A stretch of DNA of 64,000 nucleotides from Lachnospiraceae bacterium (GTDB lineage: Bacteria; Bacillota; Clostridia; Lachnospirales; Lachnospiraceae): the NCBI GenBank assembly GCA_017395635.1, contig JAFQOE010000037.1, positions 124,001-188,000 of the forward strand, in the 5' to 3' direction. The position numbers and the translations under genes are program-made. Under the pieces are notes generated by a model, which worked only from the letters and a program-made list of their open reading frames with translations, was not told where the DNA came from and did no database searches. Positions 42,331-52,838 of this stretch are shown here, one piece after another; position 1 is the first letter of the stretch, and each line of letters begins with the position of its first letter.

Positions 42331-43182
42331 ATGGGGTTGTTTTCAGGACTTGAACAATTTGGTTTCAAAAATGAAAATATGAAGGTATATGAGTCAAAAG
42401 CGGAAGAAGTGACACAACAGGAGCCGGTTAAGAAGGAAGAAGTACAAGTTATTATTAAAGAAGATGAATTTTTGTTTCCCAAAACATATGAATGCCCTGT
42501 ATGTTATGAAAAATTCAAATCGTTATCGGTACGAGCAGGCAAACTTCATAGTATTGGTCAAGATGATGATTTGAGACCTTTGTATCGTGGCATGGACCCA
42601 ATTAAGTATGATGCAATTGTATGTCCGCTTTGTGGTTATGCAGCATTGTCCAGATACTTTAATAATATGATGCCTCATCAAGGTAAAATTCTTCGTGCTG
42701 AAGTGAAATCAAAGTTTCAGGGGATGGAAATTAGCGAGGATTTATACAGCTATGATGAAGCAATATTGCGTTATAAGATGGTGCTTATGTGCGATGTGAT
42801 TGGTGGAGTGAAAACAAGTCGCAGAGCGTATACCTGTTTGAAACTTGGATGGGTTCTTCGCGGAAAACTTGAAAATGAAGGACTGAAGTTGTCAGCAGAG
42901 GAATGCAACAAGCTTCATGAGGAAGAAATGGAATGTATCCAGAATGCATATGATGGATATGTAAAAGCATTATCAAATGAAACTTTTCCGATGAGTGGTA
43001 TGGATGAACAGACGGTTTTGTGTCTGATGGCAGAGTTAGCTTTTAAGTTAGAAAGATATAGAGAATCCCTGATGCTGATTTCACAATTGATGAGTAAAAA
43101 GGATGCTGCACCTAGAATTAAAGATAAGGTGTTAAGTTTAAAAGAAAAGATACGTGCTGAGGTAAAGGGAGAAAATAACTAG
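42331..43182 (+). CDS. DUF2225 family protein
   Basis: 283 residues. The N-terminal zinc-ribbon-like part has YECPVCYEKFKSLSVRAGKLHSIGQDDDLRPLYRGMDPIKYDAIVCPLCGYAAL with two CxxC pairs, the signature of DUF2225. The rest is helical and TPR-like (EAILRYKMVL, LCLMAELAFKLERYRESLMLI). The function is unknown. It follows glnS closely. Confidence 0.85.
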   Translation: MGLFSGLEQFGFKNENMKVYESKAEEVTQQEPVKKEEVQVIIKEDEFLFPKTYECPVCYEKFKSLSVRAGKLHSIGQDDDLRPLYRGMDPIKYDAIVCPLCGYAALSRYFNNMMPHQGKILRAEVKSKFQGMEISEDLYSYDEAILRYKMVLMCDVIGGVKTSRRAYTCLKLGWVLRGKLENEGLKLSAEECNKLHEEEMECIQNAYDGYVKALSNETFPMSGMDEQTVLCLMAELAFKLERYRESLMLISQLMSKKDAAPRIKDKVLSLKEKIRAEVKGENN

Positions 43183-43197
43183 TTAGGAGTGTTATAA

Positions 43198-43812
43198 TTG
43201 TCTGAACAGTTAGAAAAAAACCAAAGATATGTATATGTATTGTTGACAGGAACCAATACAATTATTGCGAAATTGATACGTCTTTATACAAGGAAACCAT
43301 TTTCTCATGTTTCTCTTGCGTTGGATGCAGAGTTGGAGGAATTATACAGCTTTGCTCGAAAGCAGAGGTTTAATCCATTGAATAGTGGTTTTGTGAAAGA
43401 AGATCTTAATAAAGGTGTATTTGGCGCAGATAAAAATGCTAAGTGTGGCGTATATCAAGTTCCGGTAACGGATGAGCAATATGAAAGAATATCTGAAGAA
43501 ATCATGCATTTTGTTAAAAATGAAGATGATTATAGTTATAATTATCTTGGTTTGTTTAGTGCAATGTTTGGTAAGAATGTTGAGGATGATACACGTTTTC
43601 TTTGTTCTCAATTTGTACATTATATTTGCCAAAAGGGTGGGGTCTTCTTGTTTCCGGAAACAGATATGTTGATTCGACCGTTTGATTTTCATTTGCAATT
43701 AGAAGATAAGCAAATATATACGGGAAAGCTGAGTGAGTACAGAAAATATCTGGATAGTCAGTATGATATGGATTCGATGTATAATGAAGAGAATTATGCG
43801 GAAGCAATCTAG
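43198..43812 (+). CDS. Permuted papain-like (YiiX/NlpC-type) cysteine hydrolase
   Basis: 204 residues starting at TTG (TTAGGAG nine bases upstream; no ATG fits). VYVLLTGTNTIIAKLIRLYTRKPFSHVSLAL contains the His of the first motif (SHVSLAL), and the Cys is in FLCSQFVHYI, the circularly permuted order of YiiX/NlpC-P60 folds. No signal peptide is seen, so it acts in the cytosol. The substrate is unknown. Confidence 0.7.
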   Translation: MSEQLEKNQRYVYVLLTGTNTIIAKLIRLYTRKPFSHVSLALDAELEELYSFARKQRFNPLNSGFVKEDLNKGVFGADKNAKCGVYQVPVTDEQYERISEEIMHFVKNEDDYSYNYLGLFSAMFGKNVEDDTRFLCSQFVHYICQKGGVFLFPETDMLIRPFDFHLQLEDKQIYTGKLSEYRKYLDSQYDMDSMYNEENYAEAI

Positions 43813-43820
43813 GGATAAAT

Positions 43821-43878
43821 AATAGCAGGAATATGGAATGTATTGTTGAATAAACAATCATTCATATTCCTGCTATTG
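43821..43878. terminator. Bidirectional terminator
   Basis: AATAGCAGGAATATGGAATG pairs with ATTCATATTCCTGCTATT, capped by TTGTT/AACAA, between the convergent hydrolase and DUF6062 genes. Confidence 0.85.
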
Positions 43879-43884
43879 TTATAT

Positions 43885-43932
43885 CTAACTGTTCTAAGCC
43901 AAGCGTTTTCGAATGAGACTTTGAATCGTTAC
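43885..43932. repeat. 48-nt palindromic repeat, copy 3
   Basis: CTAACTGTTCTAAGCC ... TTCGAATG ... ACTTTGAATCGTTAC matches the copy at 22091-22138 in length and ends. A partial copy with only the GAATAGTTAC end lies near 44737-44788. Confidence 0.6.
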
Positions 43933-43973
43933 TGTTATACTCAAATCGATGTGAATAATGAAATGTTACGGAA

Positions 43974-44705
43974 TTATTCTTTCGTGTCCGGGGTGATGGC
44001 ACTGTGTGTTTTTAAAACTGCACGAGGAAGAGCATCCTTTGAGTTTTTCCATGGTTCGTTTTGGTAACGATAATCGAATTTATTAATAAACCATTCAATA
44101 TCTTCCTGCATGCGTTCCATGTTGGTGAAATATACATTCTGAAGATCGGTTAAAAACTGTTCGAGTGTATCTTTGGAAAGGGTATTGTTAGCATAATCAA
44201 AAAGCAAGGCGTAATGATATGTACAAAAGCCTTTACAATTTCTAAATTTGGTAGGAAATTCACTATCTTTCTTGTATAAATGAAAGATTGTATCTATATA
44301 TCTGTTGAAGGTATTATTGGTACGATTACAGATAAAACAATTGTGGCTTAGTTGGTCGACGTAGGAACCGACACCGGTAGAAACGATCTGCTTTTTAAAT
44401 AAGGATTTACCAGTAGGTGCATTGGTGGAGGATAATTTTTTCAAATCTTTCGTGACCTTTGCCATGTGTGTGCTTAAGATGAGTGCAAGACCAAGACGGT
44501 TTTTTTCCTGATATAAATCCTGAATATGTTTTTCGCAAAATCCCGATTCGTCTGTCATAGCACGATTGTCGTCCTCCATGTAACTTGGTCCTAAAGTGTA
44601 TTCAATTGCGCTACGTTCAAGATCTTGTTTCATTTTGCAAAGTGGGCATTCGCAATCACTTTGGAATGCGTCATTTACTGGGATTGTATATAATTGTTCT
44701 TTCAT
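43974..44705 (-). CDS. DUF6062 family protein (Cys-rich)
   Basis: 243 residues matching DUF6062 proteins of Clostridia: CECPLCKMKQDLERSAIEYTLGPSYMEDD, then GFCEKHI, then NCFICNRTNNTFNRYIDTIF and CKGFCTYHYALLFDYA. Repeated CxxC and Cys-x-x-His pairs suggest metal binding. The function is unknown. AGGAGG precedes ATG. A 360-bp gap before it on the plus side holds a partial palindromic repeat and the groES promoter. Confidence 0.75.
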   Translation of the reverse strand: MKEQLYTIPVNDAFQSDCECPLCKMKQDLERSAIEYTLGPSYMEDDNRAMTDESGFCEKHIQDLYQEKNRLGLALILSTHMAKVTKDLKKLSSTNAPTGKSLFKKQIVSTGVGSYVDQLSHNCFICNRTNNTFNRYIDTIFHLYKKDSEFPTKFRNCKGFCTYHYALLFDYANNTLSKDTLEQFLTDLQNVYFTNMERMQEDIEWFINKFDYRYQNEPWKNSKDALPRAVLKTHSAITPDTKE

Positions 44706-44942
44706 AGAGTCCTCCTATTACTTTCATTTCTTGTAGTGGTTCAGAGTTTCATTCGAAATTGTTTCGCATTTATATCTGAATAGTTACCATTTCTTTAATT
44801 ATACCGAATAAAACATAACTGGGCAATGAAAAAAAGAGAAGTATTATATTACAAAATGGTTCTAAGATTTGAAGGATTTGAATAAAATGAATTCGGATGG
44901 TAAAAATTATCACAAACATCACGATTAAATTTAAATTAAGGG

Positions 44943-44970
44943 TTGATTTTTTATTGAAATGGAGTAAAAT
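44943..44970 (+). promoter_or_regulatory. Promoter of groES-groEL
   Basis: TTGATT (44943-44948), 16-bp spacer, TAAAAT (44965-44970), immediately upstream of the CIRCE operator. Confidence 0.75.
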
Positions 44971-44980
44971 AGAGTTTGTG

Positions 44981-45007
44981 TTAGCACTCAGTAAGAGTGA
45001 GTGCTAA
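44981..45007. promoter_or_regulatory. CIRCE operator (HrcA-binding)
   Basis: TTAGCACTC, nine bases, GAGTGCTAA: a perfect match to the consensus. HrcA repressor bound here is released on heat shock. hrcA itself is not in the window. Confidence 0.98.
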
Positions 45008-45065
45008 TCTGATGAGCGCAATTGAACAGTCGTATATAGACTGATAATAGAAGGAGGAATTCAAT

Positions 45066-45353
45066 ATGAAATTAGTACCATTAGGTGAAAGAGTTGTATT
45101 AAAGGAATGTGTGGCAGAAGAAACTACTAAGTCAGGTATTGTATTGCCAACTGCATCTCAGGAGAAACCACAGTATGCAGAAGTTGTAGCAGTAGGACCT
45201 GGAATCGTTGTGGATGGTGAGAAGATTGAAATGCAGGTTAAGGTGGGAGATAAGGTTATCTACTCCAGATATGCAGGTAATGATGTAGAGCTAGATGGTG
45301 ATAAGTATATTATCGTTAAGCAGAGCGATATTCATGCGGTAGTTGAGGCATAA
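45066..45353 (+). CDS. groES: Co-chaperonin GroES
   Basis: 95 residues, usual length. KLVPLGERVVLKECVAEE, SGIVLPTASQEKPQYAEVVAVGPG and KVGDKVIYSRYAGNDVELDGDKYIIVKQSDI are conserved. It forms the heptameric lid of GroEL. It is transcribed with groEL from a CIRCE-controlled promoter; AAGGAGG precedes ATG. Confidence 0.97.
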   Translation: MKLVPLGERVVLKECVAEETTKSGIVLPTASQEKPQYAEVVAVGPGIVVDGEKIEMQVKVGDKVIYSRYAGNDVELDGDKYIIVKQSDIHAVVEA

Positions 45354-45460
45354 TTGCTCATAAGGATGTTGTTTGTATTGTATATGTTGTGATTTTGAAG
45401 AAAAGCAACAACTATAATATGCATGAAGATTCCGTATAGACATATGGATTAATAGAATGA

Positions 45461-47098
<1,638 letters not shown>

Positions 47099-47114
47099 TT
47101 ATAATCTGCCGTGC

Positions 47115-47178
47115 AGAAACAAAAAATAAGGTCTCCATACAGAGCTTGCTTGTGATGGAGACCTTATTTTTGTTTCTA
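47115..47178. terminator. Terminator of groESL (bidirectional)
   Basis: A 23-bp hairpin: AGAAACAAAAAATAAGGTCTCCAT-side pairs with its complement at 47155-47177, with T-rich and A-rich edges, between convergent genes. Confidence 0.93.
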
Positions 47179-47212
47179 TAGGGAAGATAGCGAGTTGAAG
47201 CACTTCTTTGCA

Positions 47213-47659
47213 TTAAAACCATTGATAAGTTACCTTTTCCTCGTCAAATATTTTACAACGTATAAAATCATCCATGAAGATACAAACAGCAGATATAATT
47301 AGCCAGATAACGGAAAAAGCAAGACAAATCTGTCCATATAGATTATAAGGCATATCAGAATAATCCCATACCTCCCATCCAAGTTTGATATTTACGATAT
47401 AACCGGTAATGAATTCCAACATGGTTATAATAAAACAAGATAGAATCATTTGTGTAAGGAAAGATAATCTGATTGGAATAATCTGATTCAGCATTCCGCA
47501 ACCTATAAAGGCAAAGCCACCACACAAAATCATGGAAAAATGAGAATAACCACGGTAAAATATTTCGAGATAGAAATAGGTAAATCCACCGATTAGAAAT
47601 AAAAATAGGTATTTGGTGAGAATGGGTAAAAAAGTTCCGATTTTATTTGAAGAAATCAT
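47213..47659 (-). CDS. CmpB-like membrane protein (putative ABC-transporter type IV)
   Basis: 148 residues, four hydrophobic segments. The ending LEFITGYIVNIKLGWEVWDYSDMPYNLYGQICLAFSVIWLII is the mark of the PF06541 family found in Clostridia. The name is historic; the real function is unknown. AGAGGTG precedes ATG. The next 220 bp hold a hairpin (47781-47832) and no gene. Confidence 0.8.
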   Translation of the reverse strand: MISSNKIGTFLPILTKYLFLFLIGGFTYFYLEIFYRGYSHFSMILCGGFAFIGCGMLNQIIPIRLSFLTQMILSCFIITMLEFITGYIVNIKLGWEVWDYSDMPYNLYGQICLAFSVIWLIISAVCIFMDDFIRCKIFDEEKVTYQWF

Positions 47660-47780
47660 ATAGCACCTCTTACTTTGTGTTTTTGAATTAAGATAATAGT
47701 AGTATTTGAAAGAATTAGAGATTTATACTGACAGACTTTGGTTGATTTGTATAGTGAGAAAGGTTCTATATATCATAAAA

Positions 47781-47832
47781 AAGACTGGTTTCGTGCTTAC
47801 CAAATGGGGTAGCTTATACGAATACCAGTCTT
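47781..47832. terminator. Hairpin downstream of 47880 gene
   Basis: AAGACTGGT and ACCAGTCTT are perfect 9-bp arms, with further pairing inside (TTCGT/ACGAA). It follows the minus-strand gene below; minus-strand sequence after the stem is AAGACTGG then TTTTTTATGA, a terminator layout. Confidence 0.75.
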
Positions 47833-47879
47833 AATTGTACTTTGTATTATGTAATTGTTATAGTTACAAGATAATATAA

Positions 47880-48113
47880 TTAAGGCTCTAATGGAGTCAT
47901 CTTAAGTCCCTTGTACATCTTTGTGTAAAAGCTAACTTCGTCCTGATATAATACATAACCACGAGCACCGTCTTTTACGATGTAAGCATACTTGTTTTTC
48001 TGCACATTCATGTATAATACTTCGTCAACATTAAGTTCCTTTGCTTTTGCCTTCGCTGTATATACATTAAGTGGTTCAAGCTTGAATTTCTTAACTGCTT
48101 GTTCAACTGTCAT
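47880..48113 (-). CDS. Small conserved-looking hypothetical protein
   Basis: 77 residues from the ATG at 48113 (AGGAGG nine bases upstream; a GTG at 48122 is closer than ideal). MTVEQAVKKFKLEPLNVYTAKAKAKELNVDEVLYMNV... has a balanced composition with two helices and two or three strands. It carries its own terminator. I do not recognise the family. Confidence 0.65.
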   Translation of the reverse strand: MTVEQAVKKFKLEPLNVYTAKAKAKELNVDEVLYMNVQKNKYAYIVKDGARGYVLYQDEVSFYTKMYKGLKMTPLEP

Positions 48114-48302
48114 ATGAGACACCTCCTAATAAAAATTGATTGACAAACCGTCATTCTTTATACATAATTATATACGTTCTTTTAATAATAGTATATTGTT
48201 TAATGTTGACAAAGTCAATCGGCAATATTGCACAAAAATGAAAAAAATACCATCAAAATTCTTTGATTGTTGTTGGTGAAAGTGAATAAGAAGAGGGGAA
48301 AA

Positions 48303-48950
48303 ATGGGTCAGAATCTAAACTATCAGCTAAAAATGGAAAAAATCTTGCAAGAAATCGAGAAGAAAAAAAACACTACAGGAAAGGTTCCATCTTTGTTGTT
48401 GCATAGTTGTTGTGCGCCGTGTTCCAGTTATGTGTTGGAATATTTAAGTAAGTATTTTACTATTACGATTTTTTATTACAATCCGAATATCTCAGAAGAG
48501 GAAGAATATCGAAAACGGGTAGTGGAACAAAAAAGGTTAATTGCAGAACTGCCGGTAGAGAATCCGATATCTTTTATAGAAGGTCAATATGATATTGTGC
48601 TGTTTGATACAGCAATTGAAGGAAAGGAAAATTTGGGAGAACGTAGTGCCAGATGTTATGCTTGTTATCAGTTTCGATTAGAGGAAGCATGTAAGGTGGC
48701 AAAGGAGAAAAAGTTTGATTATTTTACCACTACACTTTCGATTAGTCCGTATAAAAATGCGACATGGTTAAATGAAATTGGAGAGCAGTTGCAAAAACAA
48801 TATGAAATGAATTATTTGTATGCAGATTTCAAAAAGAAAAATGGATATAAACGTTCCATTGAATTATCGGAACAGTATCATTTATATAGACAGGATTTCT
48901 GTGGATGCAAATACAGTAAATTAGAGGAAGAACAACGCAAATCAAAGTAG
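48303..48950 (+). CDS. queH: Epoxyqueuosine reductase QueH
   Basis: 215 residues from the ATG at 48303 (GAGGGGA upstream). It has LLLHSCCAPCSSYVLEYL (Cys36, Cys37, Cys40), NPNISEEEEYRKR, RCYACYQFRLEEA and DFCGCKYS: the cluster-binding cysteines of QueH (DUF208), which reduces epoxyqueuosine to queuosine in tRNA and replaces QueG. No other queuosine gene is near. Confidence 0.9.
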   Translation: MGQNLNYQLKMEKILQEIEKKKNTTGKVPSLLLHSCCAPCSSYVLEYLSKYFTITIFYYNPNISEEEEYRKRVVEQKRLIAELPVENPISFIEGQYDIVLFDTAIEGKENLGERSARCYACYQFRLEEACKVAKEKKFDYFTTTLSISPYKNATWLNEIGEQLQKQYEMNYLYADFKKKNGYKRSIELSEQYHLYRQDFCGCKYSKLEEEQRKSK

Positions 48951-48951
48951 T

Positions 48952-48980
48952 TTGACAACAAAAACATATCATGATAAAGT
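48952..48980 (+). promoter_or_regulatory. Promoter upstream of fabV
   Basis: TTGACA (48952-48957), 17-bp spacer, TAAAGT (48975-48980), starting one base after the queH stop. Confidence 0.75.
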
Positions 48981-48997
48981 GAATCATATAAGTGGAT

Positions 48998-49027
48998 TGA
49001 CGACGTTGATGGGACGTCGTCAGTTTT
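48998..49027 (+). terminator. Hairpin between fabV promoter and fabV
   Basis: TGACGACGT and ACGTCGTCA form a perfect 9-bp stem with loop TGATGGG, followed by GTTTTATT. It lies downstream of the predicted fabV promoter, so it may serve queH as terminator, act as an attenuator, or be an operator. Confidence 0.65.
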
Positions 49028-49104
49028 ATTATATATGTTAATAGACTAAGGTACATTTTTGGACGAATATCTGATTGTGTATCACAGGCATAAGGAGGAT
49101 AATG

Positions 49105-50268
49105 ATGGTAGTAGAACCAAAAGTAAAAGGATTTATATGTACAACTGCACATCCTGTAGGTTGTGAAAGGAATGTATCAGGACAGATTGATTACGTTAAA
49201 AAGAATGGGGCGATAGAGGGACCGAAGAAAGTATTAGTGATTGGTGCATCTACAGGGTATGGTTTGGCATCAAGAATAACTGCTGCGTTTGGTATGGGCG
49301 CAGCAACGATTGGTGTGTATTTTGATAAAGAAGCAAGTGGTAAGAGAACTGCAACGCCAGGTTTTTATAATACAAGAACATTTGATGCGAAAGCAACGGA
49401 GGAGGGCTTATATAGTAAGTCTATTAATGGAGATGCATTTTCGGTAGAAATCAAGGAACAGGTCATTAATACAATTAAGGAAGATCTCGGTAAGGTTGAT
49501 ATGGTGGTGTATTCTTTGGCTTCTCCTAGAAGAACAACTGCGGACGGAACGAGCTATGTATCAAGCTTGAAGACGATTGGTGCAGATTTCACACAGAAGA
49601 ATTGGAACTTGAAGGATAATACAGTTACGGATGCAACACTTACATCTGCAACAGAAGAAGAGATTGCAAATACTGTGAAAGTAATGGGTGGTGAAGACTG
49701 GATTGACTGGATGGACGCATTAGCAAAAGCAGATGTGCTTGAGGATAATGCAATTACGTTAGCATATTCTTACATTGGACCGAAACTTACCTATCCGATT
49801 TATCATGAGGGTACAATTGGAAGGGCAAAGCAGCATTTGGCAGATAGTGCAGTGGCTATTACAGAGAAAATGCAGGATAAGGGAATTAAAGCTTATGTTT
49901 CTGTGAATAAAGCATTAGTTACACAGGCTAGTTCTGCAATTCCGGTTGTTCCGTTATATCTTTCTGTGTTGTATAAGGTTATGAAAGAAAAAGATATTCA
50001 TGAGGGCTGTATTGAGCAAATGTATCGTTTGTTTAAGGATAAAGTATATGGAGTAGAAGGAATTCAGGTGGAAGAAGACGGAATGCTTCATGTAGATGAC
50101 TGGGAAATGCGAGAAGATGTTCAGAGAGAGGTAATGGATATCTGGGAGCAAATTAACAGCGATAATTTATTGGAGTTGGCGGATACGGAAGGATATTGGT
50201 TAGACTTCTATCAGATGTTTGGATTTAAGATGGATGGAGTAGATTATTCTGTAGATGTTGAAGTGTAA
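49105..50268 (+). CDS. fabV: Trans-2-enoyl-CoA/ACP reductase (FabV/TER family)
   Basis: 388 residues from the ATG at 49105 (AAGGAGG six bases before it). VKGFICTTAHPVGCERNV, the NADH-binding VLVIGASTGYGLASRITAAFG, and the catalytic Tyr-x8-Lys in YHEGTIGRAK define the family. It reduces trans-2-enoyl thioesters with NADH, in fatty acid synthesis (FabV) or in butyryl-CoA formation (TER). Which use applies is not clear from the sequence; FabV-type enzymes are triclosan-resistant. Confidence 0.93.
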   Translation: MVVEPKVKGFICTTAHPVGCERNVSGQIDYVKKNGAIEGPKKVLVIGASTGYGLASRITAAFGMGAATIGVYFDKEASGKRTATPGFYNTRTFDAKATEEGLYSKSINGDAFSVEIKEQVINTIKEDLGKVDMVVYSLASPRRTTADGTSYVSSLKTIGADFTQKNWNLKDNTVTDATLTSATEEEIANTVKVMGGEDWIDWMDALAKADVLEDNAITLAYSYIGPKLTYPIYHEGTIGRAKQHLADSAVAITEKMQDKGIKAYVSVNKALVTQASSAIPVVPLYLSVLYKVMKEKDIHEGCIEQMYRLFKDKVYGVEGIQVEEDGMLHVDDWEMREDVQREVMDIWEQINSDNLLELADTEGYWLDFYQMFGFKMDGVDYSVDVEV

Positions 50269-50299
50269 AGGAACAATTAATTGAAGGGAGAATTTGCCT

Positions 50300-52756
50300 A
50301 TGAGAATTTATCTAAGAACATGGTTGTTATTTATTGTATGCGTTGTTGGGTGTATGATAGGAAACAGTATGGTGTATGCAACGGAAGTCTCGGGTGCAGA
50401 TACAATGGCTCCGGTTGTTACAAGTGCAACAGTTAAGACGTCTTCTGTGAAGAAAGGGGAAAATATTCAGTTAGATTTGGCTGTTGTCGAAACGGGCACC
50501 GGTATTGCTAAGATTCAGGTTGGATTGTATTGTTACAAGGGCTCAAACACTTCGCCTTTGTTGATATTCGGTGATTTGGATTATACCGGAGGGGATGCAA
50601 CAAGCCAATACACGGGAACGATTACGATGGATATTCCGGTGTTAAAGAGCGATGCTGCAGGCGATTACTATATTGGATATATTGAGATTATTGATAATGC
50701 CGGTAACAAGAATACATATTTTGATCATTATAACAAAGAAGGATATTATGTCGCGGGTGGTAAATCGTATTTACAAAATTATGGAGACAAAGATGCTACC
50801 AATGCTTGTCTTATTACAAATGGAGCTTGTGTGACAGTTGTTTCCAATGGTGATGACACTGCACCGATTGTCACGGATGTGTCATTTGTTTCGACAAAGG
50901 TTGCAAAGACAGAGAGTATTAAGGCGAAATTAACCGTTATTGAAGAGTCGAATGTTTCGGATGTATCATTGATTTATGAAGGATACAAAAACGGTCAAGC
51001 TATTATGATTGGTCGTTGGCCGATAGAATGGAGTCAGAAAGATGGCGTAATTACTACGGAAGTAGCGTTAATCGATGATGATACTTCGGGTATTTATTAT
51101 CTGACACAAATTACAATCAAGGATTCAGAAGGTAACTCCAGACAATATGCATGTGATTTTCATAGTAATAAAGGGTATTTTGTTGATGATACTGGTGCAT
51201 ACCTTGTGGATACAGGTAATGCAAATGTTAAGTGTTATGTAAAGGATAATGCGACTGTAACCGTTACATCGGAGGGTGATGATGTAGCACCGATTATCAA
51301 GAGTATTACTCTTCAGAAAGAAATTGTAAAGAAACCGGGTGTGCTACCGATTGATTTGGAATTTGCTGAGGCAGATGAAATCAAAAGAGTTACGGTTATT
51401 GTACGTAGAAATGGTGCGACGGAACAGGAAATTTATGACTTTACAAAGAAGTTTGACCAGAAAGAGAAAAAGTCAAGTTATACAGTGAAGTTTCCGATTG
51501 CTACAGCTATGAATTCTGATAAATACTATATTGAGCGAATTGAAGTGTTGGATTATGCCGGAAATTCCAGATTGTATACAGCATATGGCGCAGAGTATCC
51601 ATACTTGGTAGAATACAATACCACTTATATGGTGGATCAATATGACAATTATAAGAAAGCTGCATTTGTAACACATTGTATGTTTGATGTGAAAGACGAG
51701 TTTGATGTGGATTTTGAAGTTGGTCTTTCGAATGCGGATTTGCTTTCTAAGGTACAAGCTTTACCTGAGGGGAAAACCGGTAAAATCTTTATTGATGGTC
51801 AAGGTATTGCAAAGGCAGAATTGTTTGAAGCAATTAAAGGGCAAGACAAGACATTAGTATTTTATAACGATAACTATCAATGGGTGTTTAATGGATTAAC
51901 AGTAACTACCGCAAAGGATGTTTCGCTAAAAGTATCGTTTGATATGGTAGAGGGTGAAGAGTATCAAATATCTGGCAAATTACTTAAGATTGATTTTGCG
52001 GCAAATGGTGAATTGCCGGGACCTGCTAATGTTCGTGTGAAGTCTGACTATACATTTGAGATATTTGAAATGACCGAATCTATGTATCTATATTATTTGA
52101 ACCCGAATTCAGACACATTGGATTATGAACAACAGAGTAATATAGAGTATGTTTTGGATGGAACAGATCATTGGTGCCAGTTTAATATCACACATAACTC
52201 AACTTATATGGTGAGTGGTAAGAAAATCGTTAAGATTAAGAGTATGAAAATTACCGGTCTATCCAAAAAGATAGCTGCAGGTAAGAAGATGCAACTTTCG
52301 GTTACTACCAATCCGTCGAATGCATCACTCAAGAAGTTTAAGTGGAGTTCTAATAATAAAAAGTATGCAACTGTTACTTCTAAAGGAGTTGTGACTGCCA
52401 AGAAAGCGGGAATTGGTAAGAAGGTCAAGATTACTGCAACTGCCAAAGACGGAAGTAAGAAGAAAGCAACATTTACGCTTACGATTATGAAAGACTCTGT
52501 GAAGAGTATTAAGCTAAAGGCTGCAAAATCCGTAAAAGCAGGGAAATCTTTGAATGTTAAGGCAACTGTGAAAACTACAGGAAAAAATGTGAATAAAACA
52601 TTGAAGTGGACTTCGTCTAATACGAAGTATGCTACTGTTAATAGTAAAGGAAAAGTTACGGCTAAGAAAGCAGGAAAAGGTAAGAAAGTAAAGATTACTG
52701 TTCAGGCTACGGATGGAAGTAACAAGAAAGCAACTATTACCATTCAAATTAAATAA
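50300..52756 (+). CDS. Secreted protein with three repeats and Ig-like (Big_2) domains
   Basis: 818 residues from the ATG at 50300 (GGGAG upstream). The signal peptide RIYLRTWLLFIVCVVGCMIG is cut after VYA. Three repeats of about 130-140 residues each start with (D)xxAPxVxS (near residues 35, 192 and 330), then a unique region (about 450-635), then two bacterial Ig-like group 2 domains (about 640-818) of the form KAGKxxxVKATV...WxSSNxKYATVxSKGxVTAKKAGKGKKVKIT. No sorting signal is seen. A cell-surface or secreted binding role is likely. Confidence 0.82.
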   Translation: MRIYLRTWLLFIVCVVGCMIGNSMVYATEVSGADTMAPVVTSATVKTSSVKKGENIQLDLAVVETGTGIAKIQVGLYCYKGSNTSPLLIFGDLDYTGGDATSQYTGTITMDIPVLKSDAAGDYYIGYIEIIDNAGNKNTYFDHYNKEGYYVAGGKSYLQNYGDKDATNACLITNGACVTVVSNGDDTAPIVTDVSFVSTKVAKTESIKAKLTVIEESNVSDVSLIYEGYKNGQAIMIGRWPIEWSQKDGVITTEVALIDDDTSGIYYLTQITIKDSEGNSRQYACDFHSNKGYFVDDTGAYLVDTGNANVKCYVKDNATVTVTSEGDDVAPIIKSITLQKEIVKKPGVLPIDLEFAEADEIKRVTVIVRRNGATEQEIYDFTKKFDQKEKKSSYTVKFPIATAMNSDKYYIERIEVLDYAGNSRLYTAYGAEYPYLVEYNTTYMVDQYDNYKKAAFVTHCMFDVKDEFDVDFEVGLSNADLLSKVQALPEGKTGKIFIDGQGIAKAELFEAIKGQDKTLVFYNDNYQWVFNGLTVTTAKDVSLKVSFDMVEGEEYQISGKLLKIDFAANGELPGPANVRVKSDYTFEIFEMTESMYLYYLNPNSDTLDYEQQSNIEYVLDGTDHWCQFNITHNSTYMVSGKKIVKIKSMKITGLSKKIAAGKKMQLSVTTNPSNASLKKFKWSSNNKKYATVTSKGVVTAKKAGIGKKVKITATAKDGSKKKATFTLTIMKDSVKSIKLKAAKSVKAGKSLNVKATVKTTGKNVNKTLKWTSSNTKYATVNSKGKVTAKKAGKGKKVKITVQATDGSNKKATITIQIK

Positions 52757-52769
52757 CTATATTTAGAAC

Positions 52770-52808
52770 AAAAACAGTACTGCTGATAATATCGACAGTA
52801 CTGTTTTT
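52770..52808. terminator. Bidirectional terminator
   Basis: AAAAACAGTACTG and CAGTACTGTTTTT, perfect 13-bp arms, between the convergent Ig-like and TetR genes. Confidence 0.95.
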
Positions 52809-52838
52809 GGATTAAAAAGATATATACCATAAGATGAT

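Noticed and set aside
52204..52756. CRISPR-like regular spacing in the Ig-like gene's 3' end
   Set aside because: The repeats are two protein domains coding for Big_2 folds, with in-frame divergence and no identical direct repeats.
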